A DNA stretch of 64,000 nucleotides from Ridgeia piscesae (GCA_025642075.2 JAODUO010000044.1:1-64000), one strand, 5' to 3'. Positions 1-38,172 are shown, counted from the stretch's first letter. Numbers and translations are program-made. The notes: generated by a model from the letters alone, not told the origin.

Positions 1-3000
1 TTTTCATGAATTAAGCCGGAGCGGAGTGATGCATTTATGGTGTCTGTTATTGGTCTAATTAATACGTCAAGGCATGCTTTCAGTGGTATGGTTGGGGTCG
101 ACATGATTATTTTTCTCATTTCAGCAGTTGTGGCTGGTTCAAACGATCGGAAGCCAGTGAGGATCGATCAAACCAGCAGTGATGTGGTCGTGTTTCGTTC
201 CACGGGCACACGGACGTTGTGTCTGTCACAGGCAGCGACACGAGAGAAACATTGGGGCTGAGTGAGCCTGACATAGTTCACGATGCCATCGGAAGAAGGG
301 AATGGGGGATGGAGTTACTGTGGAAAAAGTCGCCACTTCATCGGTGACGGGCTTGGCTGGTGACATCAACATTCGGAAAACATGGATATGCTCTTTAAGA
401 TTATTGGTGACGTTATTTTCAAATTGTTTGAAGCTACTCGCGCTCTCCAGACGTATATTTGCACAATGATAGGTGCACCCCTTTCTGTCATATTTTGGAA
501 TCGTACCTCCTGCCCTGCTAAAGACAATTATACAATCAGCACCCCTAAGCACCTTGCGGTTATATTCAACCTGGTCGTAATGTAAATAAATAATGGTTTA
601 GTCAGTTAACTGGTATATTTACTTACGATTATACACATTTTGCAATGCGCAATAAACTCGATGTTATCCAGTTAAAGGATTGTTTTCTAGACTTTAGTGC
701 ACACTTACTGTTAGCGGCTGGTTAAAAACTAACATGAATAAGGAGGTGACTTCACAAGTGGGACAAAGATCTTACACTTCTCTGCTATGGAAATGGTTCT
801 CGACTAAAACCTATGGTAACCTTTATTGCGAGATGGCCGGGGTACGGAGGGTGACCGTAACACAAGGGTCGACTGCACGATACCTAAAGCAGAAGAAGAA
901 TGGCAGGCGTTGGTGATACTTCAGTAAGTCTGCATTATTTGGGTACCAGAATTCAAGCACATGCTTTTGCAATTTTGGCCTATTATGGGTCATCCGAAAA
1001 TTTGTAAATTTTAGTACAGTGAGATTGTCGTAGATGGAATACATATACGCTGGTGTGCATAGGCTATTGTACATATCTCAAAAATAATGCCATGGTGCAC
1101 AGGGAGCCAATGCAGTAATTTTCAGAAGCGGCACTGAGCGAAGTAAATCGATGAGAACGCGTGACTTCCCTTGTGAGGGAGAACAATTGTCGGAACAGGT
1201 ATGTTTTCTAATGAGACTTACAAAGCCGCAGAATAGGGACAATTCGAAGGCCGACATGCTTTCGCACCGTTCTGGCAGCAAAGGATTGCCGTGTGTTTGA
1301 TTGGCTGAAACAGTTTAGATTATAGCGAGGTAGTACATTGTAAGTTACAGTATGTTTACGTCGAATTAATATAGCGTAGCTTTGTTTATTTGTTTGGCGA
1401 CTTGTTCCGTTAATTAGCACCGTGTTTCTTTGAAGTCGATCGCTTTAATCATCATCTTTCGAGCCGATGGCGTGATGGTCAGACACCCTTAAGCTCAGAC
1501 CGCTGGTGTGGTTGTAATCGTACGCAAGTCAACATTATTCACCTGTTTCTTTAGTCAATAATATACGTTCGGGGTTTTTCATACACAAGCATTAATGCAT
1601 GAATGATTATATCTCCGATAAGAGGCGTTCTTTTAGCAACTGTCATACCGTCATAGCCCGAGTCCCCTACCCACCTTTACAACTAGATGGAGCCAATTCA
1701 TTCCGTACGTTACCATCTCACCGGGAAGCTTCCAACCATGCTGCCATTATAACGCGAAGTTTGGTCGTATGCACCACTCGTTCATATATAAGCATGCACT
1801 AAGAGGGCAGTTTGTATATTGTATCAACGCTAGGTGCGTTGTGAGGTTGCCCTGTGTAGTCTCCATTACACCACTACCACCAGATGGCGCCAAGTGCTCC
1901 AGGAGACGCAGTGGAGGTTGGGAAACAAAATGGACGTCTTATTTCTTACCAAAACACCATGGGTCATCTTAGCAAGCTTTGTTCACTTTGACTACGGAAG
2001 TTGATTATTAACATGCATCAATTTGACTTCCACACAATGCCTAAGTGATGTATGCAGAATGTTACATGTCTGCGTATGTTGTCAAACTAACAACGAACTG
2101 ATTAGATGTTGCCAATAATCCGCATACGCTGAAATCGAAAACGGGACTCGAGATTTTACTGTAATAAATATCAACATCCCCAGCGTCTATTTCTATGCTA
2201 CCTTTTACTGACAATGTTAAGATATTTAAACCATTAATATTCTTTCTTCCCGTTATAAGTTAGCCAGCGTTCTGACTTCATTAACAAGTTCGGTCGAACC
2301 CGGGGCACGTACGTGTGTGACATCATAACAGTTTTGCGGGGCGTCGGGTATTATCAGTGTGCTTAAGTAGTGTCACCTGCTTAATGTCTTTTGCAACATT
2401 TAGTAACCAAGCCACACGTTAACAAATAAAACAGCAGCCAGTGGCGTAAACAGAGGGGAGGCAAGGGGCCATGCCCCCGAATCACGGAACAATAGGAGGG
2501 TAGGTAACTGAAAACCTGTAACTAGTTGTCTGATTCATAGAAGTGCCTTTGTCATGCTGCTTTCTGTAGGTTTGGGAGATGTAGCACCACCAATATGGTA
2601 GTTGTAGCAGCTTTGCCTGAACTACCTTTATTTTGTACTTTAACACACGTACATAAGAAACTCACCTCAAAACAGTTTAGTAAAAGAACACTGAAAACAC
2701 TTATTGGAATAAAAAGTCAAAGTACCTTTCAAAAGTAGTAAGTGCAAAAGTAAAAGTACAATTCAATATTTTTATTTTAACAGTTACAGTAAAGTCACAA
2801 AAAAATGCAATACTAAAATAACTACAATAACTACATTACTCTAAATAAACGTTAACTTAAAGTGAATAGAAACAAGGCTGAATCTAAAATTCATTTCCAT
2901 GTTTATATAAAGGTTATGTATGTATGTAATATTTGACAACATAAAATAAAATGCGGTTTCAAAAACCCGTCAGTATAGCGATTCCCGCGGAAAGCTGAAA

Positions 3001-3034
3001 GCTAATTTAGGTTATCAGGTGATCACGTGGTATC
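1..3034. other. intergenic, no gene recognised
   Basis: Only short open frames without recognisable domains were seen on either strand. At 2439 the sequence CAGTGGCGTA, followed by a G-rich then CCCC-rich stretch, looks like a terminus of a hAT-type DNA transposon, but no matching opposite end was found. The AT-rich stretch 2640-2900 contains several AAAAGTA words. Confidence 0.5.
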
Positions 3035-3469
3035 GTGACGTCATAGATGACAGACGTACCATTTCTATGTAAATCAGAGCAATCAGATATGTTTACAATA
3101 TAGTTTTTTGGTCGAAACGAGCATCATAATAAATTATTGTGCGATATTCCGATGTAATGCAAACACTAGTCACCACTGGGAACAAGTATTTTTTATCTTA
3201 CGGTTCCACAAGAATGAAATGTTGTTATAAAATTGAAGCCAGAGGTTTCGTGGAGACCTGGGGATCGTCACCTTCTTCGACTCTTTTAATAAGTAATAGC
3301 ATCGGTTGTAGCCCACGGAAGATAATCCACGCAAGGACACATACTTTACAAACATTTAACTTCAGACGGAAATGTTATATTGTATATTAATATTAGTAGT
3401 ATGCCGATGTATGAAGGAGGAGTTGTAAATTAAATTTAACATATTAAATCCGGGACCTGTATCCCGATG

Positions 3470-3545
3470 GTCTGCATAGCTCATTTGGTAAACGCATTCG
3501 CTTTTACAATCGGAAGGACACCGGTTCGAACTTGATACAAAATCA
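3470..3545 (+). pseudogene. tRNA-like segment, left arm
   Basis: TAGCTCATTTGGTAAACGC resembles an A box, and CACCGGTTCGAACTTGAT about 40 nt later resembles a B box. The 3' half of the T arm is degraded and the anticodon stem does not pair well, so this is a tRNA-derived sequence rather than a functional tRNA gene. Confidence 0.5.
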
Positions 3546-3924
3546 TTCGTATTTTTTACACTCTTGTCTATGCTTTCACTAAATAAAATTATAATTAACC
3601 GAATCATTTTAAATCAGTAAATTATATACTGCTTTCGTTTTATTGAGGTAATGTTTTATTCGCGACGAACATGAAAATAAGGTAATTGTATAATTATAAT
3701 TAACATGACGTATATTTCTAAATTAAAATTAAATTATTGTTATTACAATTGAAGACAAATTGTGAATTGTCTTGATTAATGAAATTTAGAAATATGCATC
3801 GTCGTTATAATAATTATACAATTAACATATTTTCATTTTCGTCGCGAATAATTACTACTAAAATAAAACAAATACAATGAGTTGTCTGCGCAGAAATGTG
3901 ACACAAAACAATGGTTACGTTTGG

Positions 3925-4005
3925 GGTTCGAACCGGTGTTTTTCCTATTGTAAAAGCGAACACGCCTAGCTAACGCGTCTATGAGTTGAACCACGGTAAC
4001 AATCG
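3925..4005 (-). pseudogene. tRNA-like segment, right arm
   Basis: The inverted partner of the left-arm segment. On the minus strand it reads GCGTTAGCTAGGCGTG, then TTCGCTTTTACAAT, then CACCGGTTCGAACCCC. The B box is better preserved than in the left arm. It could act as an internal RNA polymerase III promoter, but no intact cloverleaf is evident. Confidence 0.5.
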
Positions 4006-4891
4006 GAATCCTACTCCCGGATTTACAGAGTTATGTTAAATATACAACTCTTCCTTCACACATCGGCATACTAATAATTATTTTTAATAGGTTATACACA
4101 TCCTTAATTTTTTGGCGTTAAATACATACTATCTTATTTGTAAAGTATTTGTCGTGAAATGGATCATGGCACAGCGGCTGTAATCGATATAATAATAACT
4201 TTGAAAACGAACCGAAGACTGGGGTGATCTCGACGCTCAGACACTTGAGACAGACTTCGGCGAAACAACTGGCCTCAATTTGTCTACAACATGTTATTCG
4301 TAAGGAATCTTAAGATAAAAATGTGTTCCTATGATGACCAGTACATCAGAATATCGCACAATAATTAATTTTTGACGTTCGTTTCGACCCAAACGTTATC
4401 CTTGTAAACTCTGAATGCAAAGAAACAGTGCGCTTGATGCCAGTATGTGTCCTATCTGACGTCACAACTGGGCACACAAAAAGCGCGGCAAAATATGCAT
4501 GTCCACCGGCATTGCATAAAGTGTGGAATTTCTAATTCTTTTTTTTTAGCTTGGTGGGTATGGACATATATAAAAGCATGTCATATAACTCGAAATGAAG
4601 CATTAGGTTTTGTTATTCCCTTTAATAACATTCACTAAAATAAGAAATTGCTACCTGGCCTCGTTTTTCGTTGAGCGTCCGCACTAAGTGCTAACCTCTG
4701 TCGAATTATCTTTTGTGCACGAATACAATGCAGCCATGTTGAAAATGGCTTAGGAATAGAAGTCTGCGACGATGTTTAATGTATGTTACTAATCACAATA
4801 ACGTGTAGATGTACAGCTGACATCTTAGCCAAGCTAAACTGTAGTAAACGATTGTCCGTTGTGATGGTCAATAAGGGCACCTTACTTAAGT

Positions 4892-27625
<22,734 letters not shown>

Positions 27626-27696
27626 CTAAATCAAACACACCGTTTAAAAATATATACGCACATATATATATATATTCATAAGTATGTGTGTATGTA

Positions 27697-28913
<1,217 letters not shown>

Positions 28914-30600
28914 TTATGTAGCTGGATCACATACGATACGTGTACTCGACTAGGCCCTACTGATTATTGCCAAATGTCTTATGTCGCTGGATCTCATACG
29001 ATACGTGTACTAGACTAAGCCCTACTGATGATTGTCAGATGTCTTATGTCGCTGGATCTCATACGATACGTGTACTAGACTAGGTCCTACTGATGATTGT
29101 CAGATGTCTTATGTCGCTGGATCTCGTACGATACGTGTACTAGACTAAGCCCTACCGATGATTGTCAGATGTCTTATGTCGCTGGATCTCGTACGATACG
29201 TGTACTAGACTAAGCCCTACTGATGATTGTCAGATGTCTTATGTCGCTGGATCTCATACGATACGTGTACTCGACTAGGCCCTACTGATGATTGTCAGAT
29301 GTCTTATGTCGCTGGATCTCATACGATACATGTACTAGACTAGGTCCTACTGGTGATTGTCAGATGTCTTATGCCGCTGGATCTCATACGATACGTGTAC
29401 TAGACTAGGTCCTACTGATGATTGTCAGATGTCTTATGTCGCTGGATCTCGTACGATACGTGTACTAGATTAAGCCGTACTGATGATTGTCAGATGTCTT
29501 ATGTCGCTGGATCTCATACGATACGTGTACTAGATTAAGCCGTACTGATGATTGTCAGATGTCTTATGTCGCTGGATCTCATACGATACGTATACTAGAC
29601 TAAGCCCTACCGATGATTGTCAGATGTCTTATGTCGCTGGATCTCATACGATACGTGTACTAGATTAAGCCATACTGGTGATTGTCAGATGTCTTATGTC
29701 GCTGGATCTCATACGATACGTGTACTAGACTAAGCCCTACCGATGATTGTCAGATGTCTTATGTCGCTGGATCTCATACAATACGTGTACTAGATTAAGC
29801 CATACTGGTGATTGTCAGATGTCTTATGTCGCTGGATCTCATACGATACGTGTACTAGACTAAGCCCTACCGATGATTGTCAGATGTCTTATGTCGCTGG
29901 ATCTCATACGATACGTGTACTAGACTAAGCCCTACCGATGATTGTCAGATGTCTTATGTCGCTGGATCTCATACGATACGTGTACTAGACTAGGCCCTAC
30001 TGATGATTGTCAGATGTCTTATGTCGCTGGATCTCATACGATACGTGTACTAGATTAAGCCATACTGGTGATTGTCAGATGTCTTATGTCGCTGGATCTC
30101 ATACGATACGTGTACTAGACTAAGCAATACTGATGATTGTCAGATGTCTTATGTCGCTGGATCTCATACGATACGTGTACTAGACTAAGCAATACTGATG
30201 TTTGTCAGATGTCTTATGTCGCTGGATCTCATACGATACGTGTACTAGACTAGGCCCTACTGATGATTGTCAGATGTCTTATGTCGCTGGATCTCATACG
30301 ATACGTGTACTAGACTAAGCAATACTGATGATTGTCATATGTCTTATGTCGCTGGATCTCATACGATACGTGTACTAGACTAAGCAATACTGATGATTGT
30401 CAGATGTCTTATGTCGCTGGATCTCATACGATACGTGTACTCGACTAGGCCCTACTGATGATTGTCAGATGTCTTATGTCGCTGGATCTCATACGATACG
30501 TGTACTAGACTAAGCAATACTGGTGATTGTCAGATGTCTTATGTCGCTGGATCTCATACGATACGTATACTAGACTAGGCCCTACTAATGATTGTCAGAC
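28914..30600. repeat. 65-bp minisatellite, about 26 copies
   Basis: The unit begins GTCGCTGGATCTCATACGAT, contains CGTGTACTAGACTAAGCC, and ends GATTGTCAGATGTCTTAT. Period measured from successive copies is 65 bp. Copies differ at a few variant positions (AGGCCC/AAGCCC/AAGCAA, ATGATT/GTGATT) that recur in neighbouring units, consistent with unequal exchange. It has no open frame because 65 is not a multiple of three. Confidence 0.97.
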
Positions 30601-31199
30601 ATAGATCCCGTGACAATAGAAACATTTCAATTTATCGAAAAAATATTTAACTAACTGTTCACAATAATCACTACGGCCATGGCGAAGCTAACGAACAGCC
30701 CGTTGACGTGATGTTTATGCAATAAATGCGTTGGGCGTGTCGCAATAATTTTGAACAGCTAAAACCTATTTGGCGCTCGAAGTGATTGTCATTTCTTTTT
30801 ACCAATATTGTAGTATTTCACTAAAAACAAGAGTTATGACACCTTGCATCCATGCTATTGTTTAAATAAATAGTTCTGACTGATAACTGATAATGCTGAC
30901 ATTGTTCGTTCTAGAGGATTGAAACTGAAACTGAATATTATGATTATGTTACGCAGAAACGGATTGAATCAGTATACTTCTGCAACTAGTACAAGTACTA
31001 GCAGTGCGGATTTGACAAGTCTGTAAATTTATCTTCACTCAAAAAATCACGACCTTAATATCAAGCCCAATATCGTTTCCTATTTCGCGTTCATAACACA
31101 TTTACAGCCAATTTTAATCAACACGATCACGCACAGATTTGCGTTTTGGCATAGAACAATGCGCATATTGCATACAGGACACACGATTTTGGCAATATA

Positions 31200-31204
<5 letters not shown>

Positions 31205-31274
<70 letters not shown>

Positions 31275-31338
31275 TATATACAAGTGATTGTATGTATGTA
31301 TTTATTACGTATGTATGAATATGTTATAACTGTATATA

Positions 31339-31394
<56 letters not shown>

Positions 31395-31445
31395 CATACA
31401 CACATACATACATACATACATACATACATACATACATACATACAT
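31205..31445. repeat. AT and CATA microsatellites
   Basis: TA runs at about 31205-31266 and 31340-31387 are separated by unique sequence. A (CATA)n run at about 31400-31444 follows. Short tyrosine/isoleucine-rich frames here are artefacts. Confidence 0.95.
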
Positions 31446-31517
31446 GTGATTGTGTACGTCCTGTTGTTTGTATTCAGAAAAGGTTGACATGACCGTGACG
31501 CATGAACAAGATAACAA

Positions 31518-34500
31518 TTAATACGAGGGACTATCCCTATCTAGTTTGCACAAGACCGGTTTCTTCCTTCGCATGTCTGGCTACTCGCATGTCTGGCGAA
31601 TAGCCAGGCGAGTAACATGCATCTCATTGGGGAGTGGCCAGACATGTAACGAGAGAGCACGTGTGATTGGCTCACGTGTTCGAGTGGCGACATCGAGCGA
31701 TCGTATTCGTAAGTAGTTCACGTGCCATCTACTGAATCGTGTTAGGGGTCATGACACAGTTAGATTTCCTGTTTGGTTACAGCCGAAACTTTCACCTGCT
31801 ATGCATAAGTGCATTTGAGCAGTCAGATTTTCTGAAGTGACAGTGGAAGCTGGTGACAGTGAAATGGTGCATTTTTAGCTGATTTTACTAAGCGGATGGG
31901 TACTTGGCAGAGATGTGGCTTGTTGACCCCTCTGTTGTATTACTAGCTGCATTTTACGAGAACGACATATTGAACATTGACTAAATTCGACCAGCCTGTC
32001 AATGATAACAACAGGCAATAAGTTTTAAAATTTTCCTGCGTCTGGTTTTCTTTATAATCCTACAAAACGCTAACATTGTGGTCCATGTTGTTTTCGCAAA
32101 ATATTACTATTATTCTTTCGTCTTCGTCACTATTGTGCTTGATGTTCATGACAGTTTTTATGAACATTCAGTGAATTTCAAGAACATTCCAGGGCACTCG
32201 AATGGAAAATTTTATTTCAAGAACATTTCGACGACCTGTAGCGACCTGACCCCGGCAATCACCGGTTACGCTTGCGCCGCTACGGCCCACGTTACTCGCC
32301 GGCAACTTGCTGGAAAAACACTTCAAAACAGCTCCCAAAGTCATCATTAATAATATAATAATCAGAGTCTCTCTAGCATACTTAGTATTGGAATATTACT
32401 ACAGTCAACCTCCCTGTTGTGTTTCAAAATATTAATAGATGGTGATATCATAAAAACAAAATGTAATTTATTTTGAAGTAAGCTAATTGTTGATTGTTTG
32501 TAGTTTCTTCCAGAAGTGTCACTACAAACTATCCCAAATGAACTTGTATGGTGCTTAAGCTGTTATAGGTTTACCATTTTCCAATCTGCAATGTTTAATG
32601 GTAAATTCTTATTATTAAGATCTATGGTTAAGACTATGGCGCAGTAGCTAGTCCTCATGCTCAGGACTTCTCAAACCACTTTACTTTCCTGGCAGACATG
32701 TCCAATTAAACACCATATCGATTTATCTGGTAAACATCCAGCCATGCTGCAATAAATGCACAAAGATATTTTTATTAAAATTATGATATCAAAGTGTAAT
32801 GTAATTTAGAGTCAAGTTCGTTCCTTTGTAGTTAGCATAGATGCCTTTAGTGTATCTCCTATACTAATATGTCATCATGAAAAAATTTTGGTGATCACTA
32901 ATTGTTTAATTCAATGCGCGTATGTGCGTTATGACGTCTAAAATAATATATAACGATAACAACATTAAATTAACATGGCTGTCTTATGACTCTCAAAAAT
33001 GTATTACGGCCTGCAAGTGGGTCACGATACATGGCGTGACTCCGCGCGACTGGAGCTTATAGGGGACTAAGCGAGACTAATTGGGGACTGGACACAATAA
33101 TAATATTCTAACGATGGATGACAGTTGTACCTTCCGACTGATGAATACTAGGAAAATCAGTTCATAAATATCTTGTGTTATACGTTTCTTATCTTAAATG
33201 TCCGATTTAATATTGAGTTTATCACACTATCATAGACACATAGCGATTTACGTAGTGCAGATAATAGACATGATGTTAGGACTTAGGCCGTATGTGTCTG
33301 TTACGGGATTTGCGGTTTACATTGCGGTACGTTGTGGTTTCGATAAGCACTTATATCTGACAAGTTGTCTAAATGCACATAATCATTACACATGTATACG
33401 TTTGCCCCAAACAGGTTGAACTGCGCGAAAACTGGCACTCTTCATTATTAGTCAGGATCGCCAAACACAAGTATTTGCCATGGCAACCACCATAATAATC
33501 GATTAAAATTCATGATTTCCGTGATCATTGTCACCGGCAAAGTGTTCCACTGCTTCTGCTTGTAATAATCTTTCGGACAATATAACTGAAATACGCTATT
33601 TCGGAACAGTTCGATTATTACGACCAAAAACAAAACAAAGTCCTATATGTTAACATGGAGTATATGGACCTTCTGCCCGCAACTGCCCCCAGCCTCGTCT
33701 ATTGAGCACACATACGGCATGCACGCACATACAAATTATCGCTAGCTATGGGCCTGCACGGTCAATTTACCTTAAAGCTATTTCCACCATATAGGGAAAG
33801 GGTGACATAATTGTTTTTGGTCATGGTTTCTGTTAATAAAAGCTGAGCAACGACATCAATGTGGAAACCTAGGGCTAGTCTGGTGGCCAGTTTCTTTTAA
33901 CAATTACATGCAGCCTAATGCAGACTATAATAACATTATGTATACTATTTACAATGACCTCACGCTGATTTCATTGACACTATCAAATGTGTATATGTAA
34001 CCAAAATTAAATTCAATAAAATTCATTTTTGTGATAAATAAACACACGGCAAAATTCGTCCAAGTCACACCAACCTTAATTGCACGGCCGAATACGATAC
34101 AATGTAACAGATTTTACCCGATTAACATCGCGCACTGGCATTCATTGATATTCGTGCAAAACAAATAAAAAATGAGTATGTTTTGTAAGATCATGTGATC
34201 GGTTCGCGGCAAGAAAACGCGGGCCATTTCTACATAATCTCAGGTGGATAGTTCAAAGACCAAGAACATGTGATCTGTGCACTACAAAATAACCGTGCGA
34301 GCGCCATTTTTACTATAATTGTGCATTAATATAGACATTATGCTTTCATAATAATGGACATGTTATACGATATCATTATGTAACTATGTGTGAAGTAGCA
34401 GTCTCGTGTGAAGCATTCGGCGTGCCTTCACATTGACGAACATGTTAGAGTATATCAATATTTAGCTATATGTGAGGTTTCGGAGTCATGCGAGTTCAAC

Positions 34501-34555
34501 AGCTAATTGAGGATAATTTAAACAAGTGTTCAGCAAACATGCAAACAAATCCACG
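31518..34555. other. intergenic, no gene recognised
   Basis: Short frames only. A 90-codon frame at 32078-32350 has no recognisable domain. At 31570-31640 a locally repeated and inverted motif (GCATGTCTGGC / GGCCAGACATG) suggests a small fold-back fragment. No other structure was seen. Confidence 0.4.
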
Positions 34556-34559
34556 TTAA

Positions 34560-35056
34560 AGGGATACTCCAGTCAGTGAGAGGTTCACAGTATTAACATA
34601 CATATGTATACTTTATTGGTTGTGCCTAGTAACTGTGCACAAAGATCATTTAAAAACAATTAGTTATAGTTTAATGGTAGCAAAACCATGCTATCTTAAA
34701 TTCAAGGCGCTGCCATCTTGAGACTTATACGCCAGTGACGTAAGACAGAACGTTTACTGGCGCATTGTTGAAAAAGGCAAGGATTGGCGGAAACTTAGCT
34801 AATAATTGTGATTGTGACGTAAGCAATCCGCTACGTACTGCATACGTCAAATACAATTGGACAGACATAGGATGTTCGAACGTGCGTGTGCCAGTGACGT
34901 ACGCGGTTTACGTCACTGGCGCATAAGTCTCAAGATGGCAGCGTCCTGATTCCAACGTGGAGTGTTTCTGGTACAATTATACTAAAATTAATTGTTTATT
35001 AACGATCTATTTGCACGATTACTATGCACAACCAATATACTGGTTGGAGTATCCCT
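34560..35056. mobile_element. 497-bp TTAA-flanked fold-back MITE, copy 2
   Basis: Begins AGGGATACTCCAGTCAGTGA and ends GGAGTATCCCT, between TTAA at 34556-34559 and 35057-35060. It shares the same interior as the copy at 9967: the GGCGCTGCCATCTTGAGAC block, AAAAAGGCAAGGATTGGCGG and CCAGTGACGTA words. The right end is shortened just before the terminal repeat. Confidence 0.85.
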
Positions 35057-35060
35057 TTAA

Positions 35061-35785
35061 TCGCTACAGGCGCGGATACGCAGCTAGGGTCTAGTTGAGT
35101 ATCAGCGCCTCTAGCGACTAACGTGGATATGTGGAACCCCATTGATTTATCTATGAACGAGGCTTTTGATCCTGGGTCTCCAACAGCGGTACTGTATAGC
35201 CATGCACAAGAGAACACATTCTCATATTATACAATACTGTACCTTAGTATTATGTTGGTTAATTTACTGTTAATAGATAACGCCCGTATTGTGCCATTTT
35301 TAATAATATGTTTACATACATTCAGTATACTCAATTCACATAATATTGCTGTTTATCCTTCACGCTTTGTGTTTGCCGTATTCTCACAATGACTAAAATG
35401 AAAGGAGGAATGATGTAGTAGGCTGTCCGGTACTATTTCGTATAGAGCAGTTTGTGATATCCTTTTGCCAGAAGATGTATAGTACGCGAGACTGGCATCG
35501 CATATTGAATACGTCGAGGGACCGTGATATCTGAAAGTCGTTGCCAAAATTTCGGCGCCAAAGAGAACGGACATATTCAGTGCACGGCACATATTACTCT
35601 TGTTATGGACACTGATGCGTCGTTTTATCTGTTAGGTGCGCATACAATGAGGCAATATCAGGAGGAATTTAATTGCAAAATTCTTCAGCAAGTAAGTACA
35701 GACTGCTGACACGTCAATATACCTACCATCCAAAGAATCCACCAGCGGACAGAAATCTAAAAGAAAACGCCATAATCGTTAGCAC
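35061..35785. other. open frames on both strands, no gene recognised
   Basis: Overlapping frames of 65-90 codons occur on both strands at 35123-35709. The plus-strand frame 35524-35709 runs close to a donor-like CAA/GTAAGTAC near 35690. No homology is evident by eye, so a real exon is possible but unsupported. Confidence 0.2.
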
Positions 35786-35788
35786 ACA

Positions 35789-36103
<315 letters not shown>

Positions 36104-36884
36104 GACATATTGAGTCAATATTGTGCATGCATTACTAATAAATGTGTGCAGTAGCAGTTTTAAATACCCATCTAACTGTAAGACTAAACGCAAAGGCATG
36201 TTTTAATATTGTTCAGTTTAATATTATATGGAAAAAAATCAAATGTAGATTTCTTCAACATTTTATAATATACATTGCTGATATGTGCACGTAGTCTCTT
36301 TTGTCTTTGGCTTTTAAAACTAAGGACCTGCATTGCTAATTGCAATGGTACAAAGATACGTACCCATAAGTAGCCATACAAAATAAAAAATAAATTGCAA
36401 AGTTGAAAAGTTGATAATATTATTATTGTTATTATTATATTATCAGTCATCATCGTCATTTGCAGCAGTTGCTGTAGATGTTTTACCATGGATACCATCT
36501 ATAGCAATTTACGTCTACGACCATTCCGTTGATAGGCGCGTATACAGACTACGAAACATGAGGCAGATGTATACGTACAGCAAAGCAGAACAGCACTGAT
36601 GATAGAGATGTCCAATGGTCGGATCATGGTCGTACGTTTGAGTCAAAACGCTGTCCACTCCTGTATTCAGAAACAGTTGTGTGATATAATAGCATATTAC
36701 CCCTGTAATACCAATTTTGCAGAAATCGATATTCCAAATACAAAATTGAATTAGTCAATTCAAAGAACCATCATTTTCTAAATGTTTTCCTGAATGTTGC
36801 AGTTTCAATTTCTTATTACGTACTAATGACATTTCATTACCCAAACTGATGCAGGAATATTATTACGTGCGTTGTTGGCACGGG

Positions 36885-38035
36885 CGTCGATCGGTGGGGG
36901 ACGGAGGGGACGCGTCCCCCCACTTTTCAGCGTGGGGGGACAGCATAGGAATTGTCCACCCACATTTCAGGTCAGAAAAATTGCGAGGCATATGCTGACT
37001 CACCACTCCTCTCTCTTAAAAGCCGCTACGCAGGACTAGCTACACAATAAACTCGCGATATGAAGTTCCGACCACCCATTAGAAAACGACTAGAAAAATT
37101 GCTTGGCTGGGCCTGGCCACACCGCGCAAGTTGATCTTATTTTAGTAAATAATCAGTATGCCGGGCAGCGCCGCTGCCGGGCTCTATCAGTTTGCAACCT
37201 TGTCTTGATATTATTTATAGGCTCTAGTCATCAAGCACATTGTAAGTGATGACATTTGTGTTGCACTTTCACCCCTCACCTGCTTGATGCTTAGCGCCTA
37301 CGACAGAAGCGGCGGATTCCTGCACTTTGTGTAACTTATTCCCATTTGAGTGATGACAAATTTCTTTGCCAAAATGTTGGATTGGGAACTTCTACTCAGT
37401 ATGGACGTCGATCGGTGGGGGACGAGGGGGACGCGTCCCGCCACTTTTCAGCCTGAGAGGTCAGCATAGGAAATGTCCTCACACTTTTTCAGTTCGTGCA
37501 ACAAATTTAAAGGCATATATAGCGAGACTGATCACTCCCCTCTCTTATAAACTCTACATCGGTCTAGTAGTCAAATTAATAAAAAATTATACGAGTTCAG
37601 ATATAAACTTCCGACTACCTATTGGAAAATCACTAGTTAAATTGCTTGGTTGGCCACAGCCCGCAACTTGATCTTAGTCCAGTAAATAGTCACCATGCCG
37701 GGCTCATTTTGCACCTTTGTGTTGATATATTAATAGGCATTAGCCATCAAACATATTATTTTTTTGCCATCTCACCCCTTAGATTGTAGCCTGGTCGCCC
37801 TGGTGGATACTTATATCGCCTACGGCGGAAACAGCGGATTCCTGCACTTGTGTAATTTATCCCATTTTGAGTGATGACAAATTTCTTTGCCAAAAGGTGG
37901 GTTTGGGAAGTCCCACACATGTATCCCTGTAACCTCTGCATCGTGTCACTCAATGAATCAGGCAAGCAGTGTTGGGTCCAAGGTCTACCCCCAAATGTTC
38001 AGTGATTGGGCGGGCCATGGCCCCTCTTCAAATAT
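36885..38035. repeat. 522-bp tandem duplication of a dispersed repeat
   Basis: GTCGATCGGTGGGGGACG at 36885 recurs at 37407. The copies stay alignable through CGCGTCC..CACTTTTCAG, the TGCCGGGC segment, and GAGTGATGACAAATTTCTTTG (near 37349 and 37870). A third, diverged partial copy is at about 47200-47440. The high-G start and C-rich complement suggest the end of a DNA transposon. No protein is recoverable. Confidence 0.8.
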
Positions 38036-38164
38036 ATATGTTGCCAACATAACTATTTTAAATAGCATAACATTAAGGCCTTTGCTTATTTTAGAATTAC
38101 CACCAGATCAACAATTAATTATGTTTTATATTTACAAAACAATAGTTATAATATATTATGTAAT

Positions 38165-38172
38165 TTCAGGTC

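Larger units (their letters stand above)
3035..4465. repeat. 1.43-kb palindromic element with tRNA-like arms
   Basis: The two halves are inverted copies around a centre near 3750. GTGACGTCA at 3035 pairs with TGACGTCAC at 4457-4465. GGTCGAAACGA (about 3111) pairs with its complement near 4380. ATTATTGTGCGATATTC (about 3134) pairs with its complement at 4350-4366. The inner core 3657-3850 folds from TTATTCGCGACGAA to its complement. Each arm includes a tRNA-like segment with A- and B-box-like words. Arms are diverged, with indels. A non-autonomous fold-back (MITE-like) element is the simplest reading. Confidence 0.8.

Noticed and set aside
1..3000. Short frames of 60-108 codons
   Set aside because: No domain or splice-consistent continuation; lengths expected by chance.
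28914..30600. CRISPR-like regularly spaced repeats
   Set aside because: The 65-bp units are contiguous tandem copies with no unique spacers, in a eukaryotic context; it is a minisatellite.
31080..31517. Tyr/Ile-rich frames
   Set aside because: Produced by TA and CATA microsatellites.
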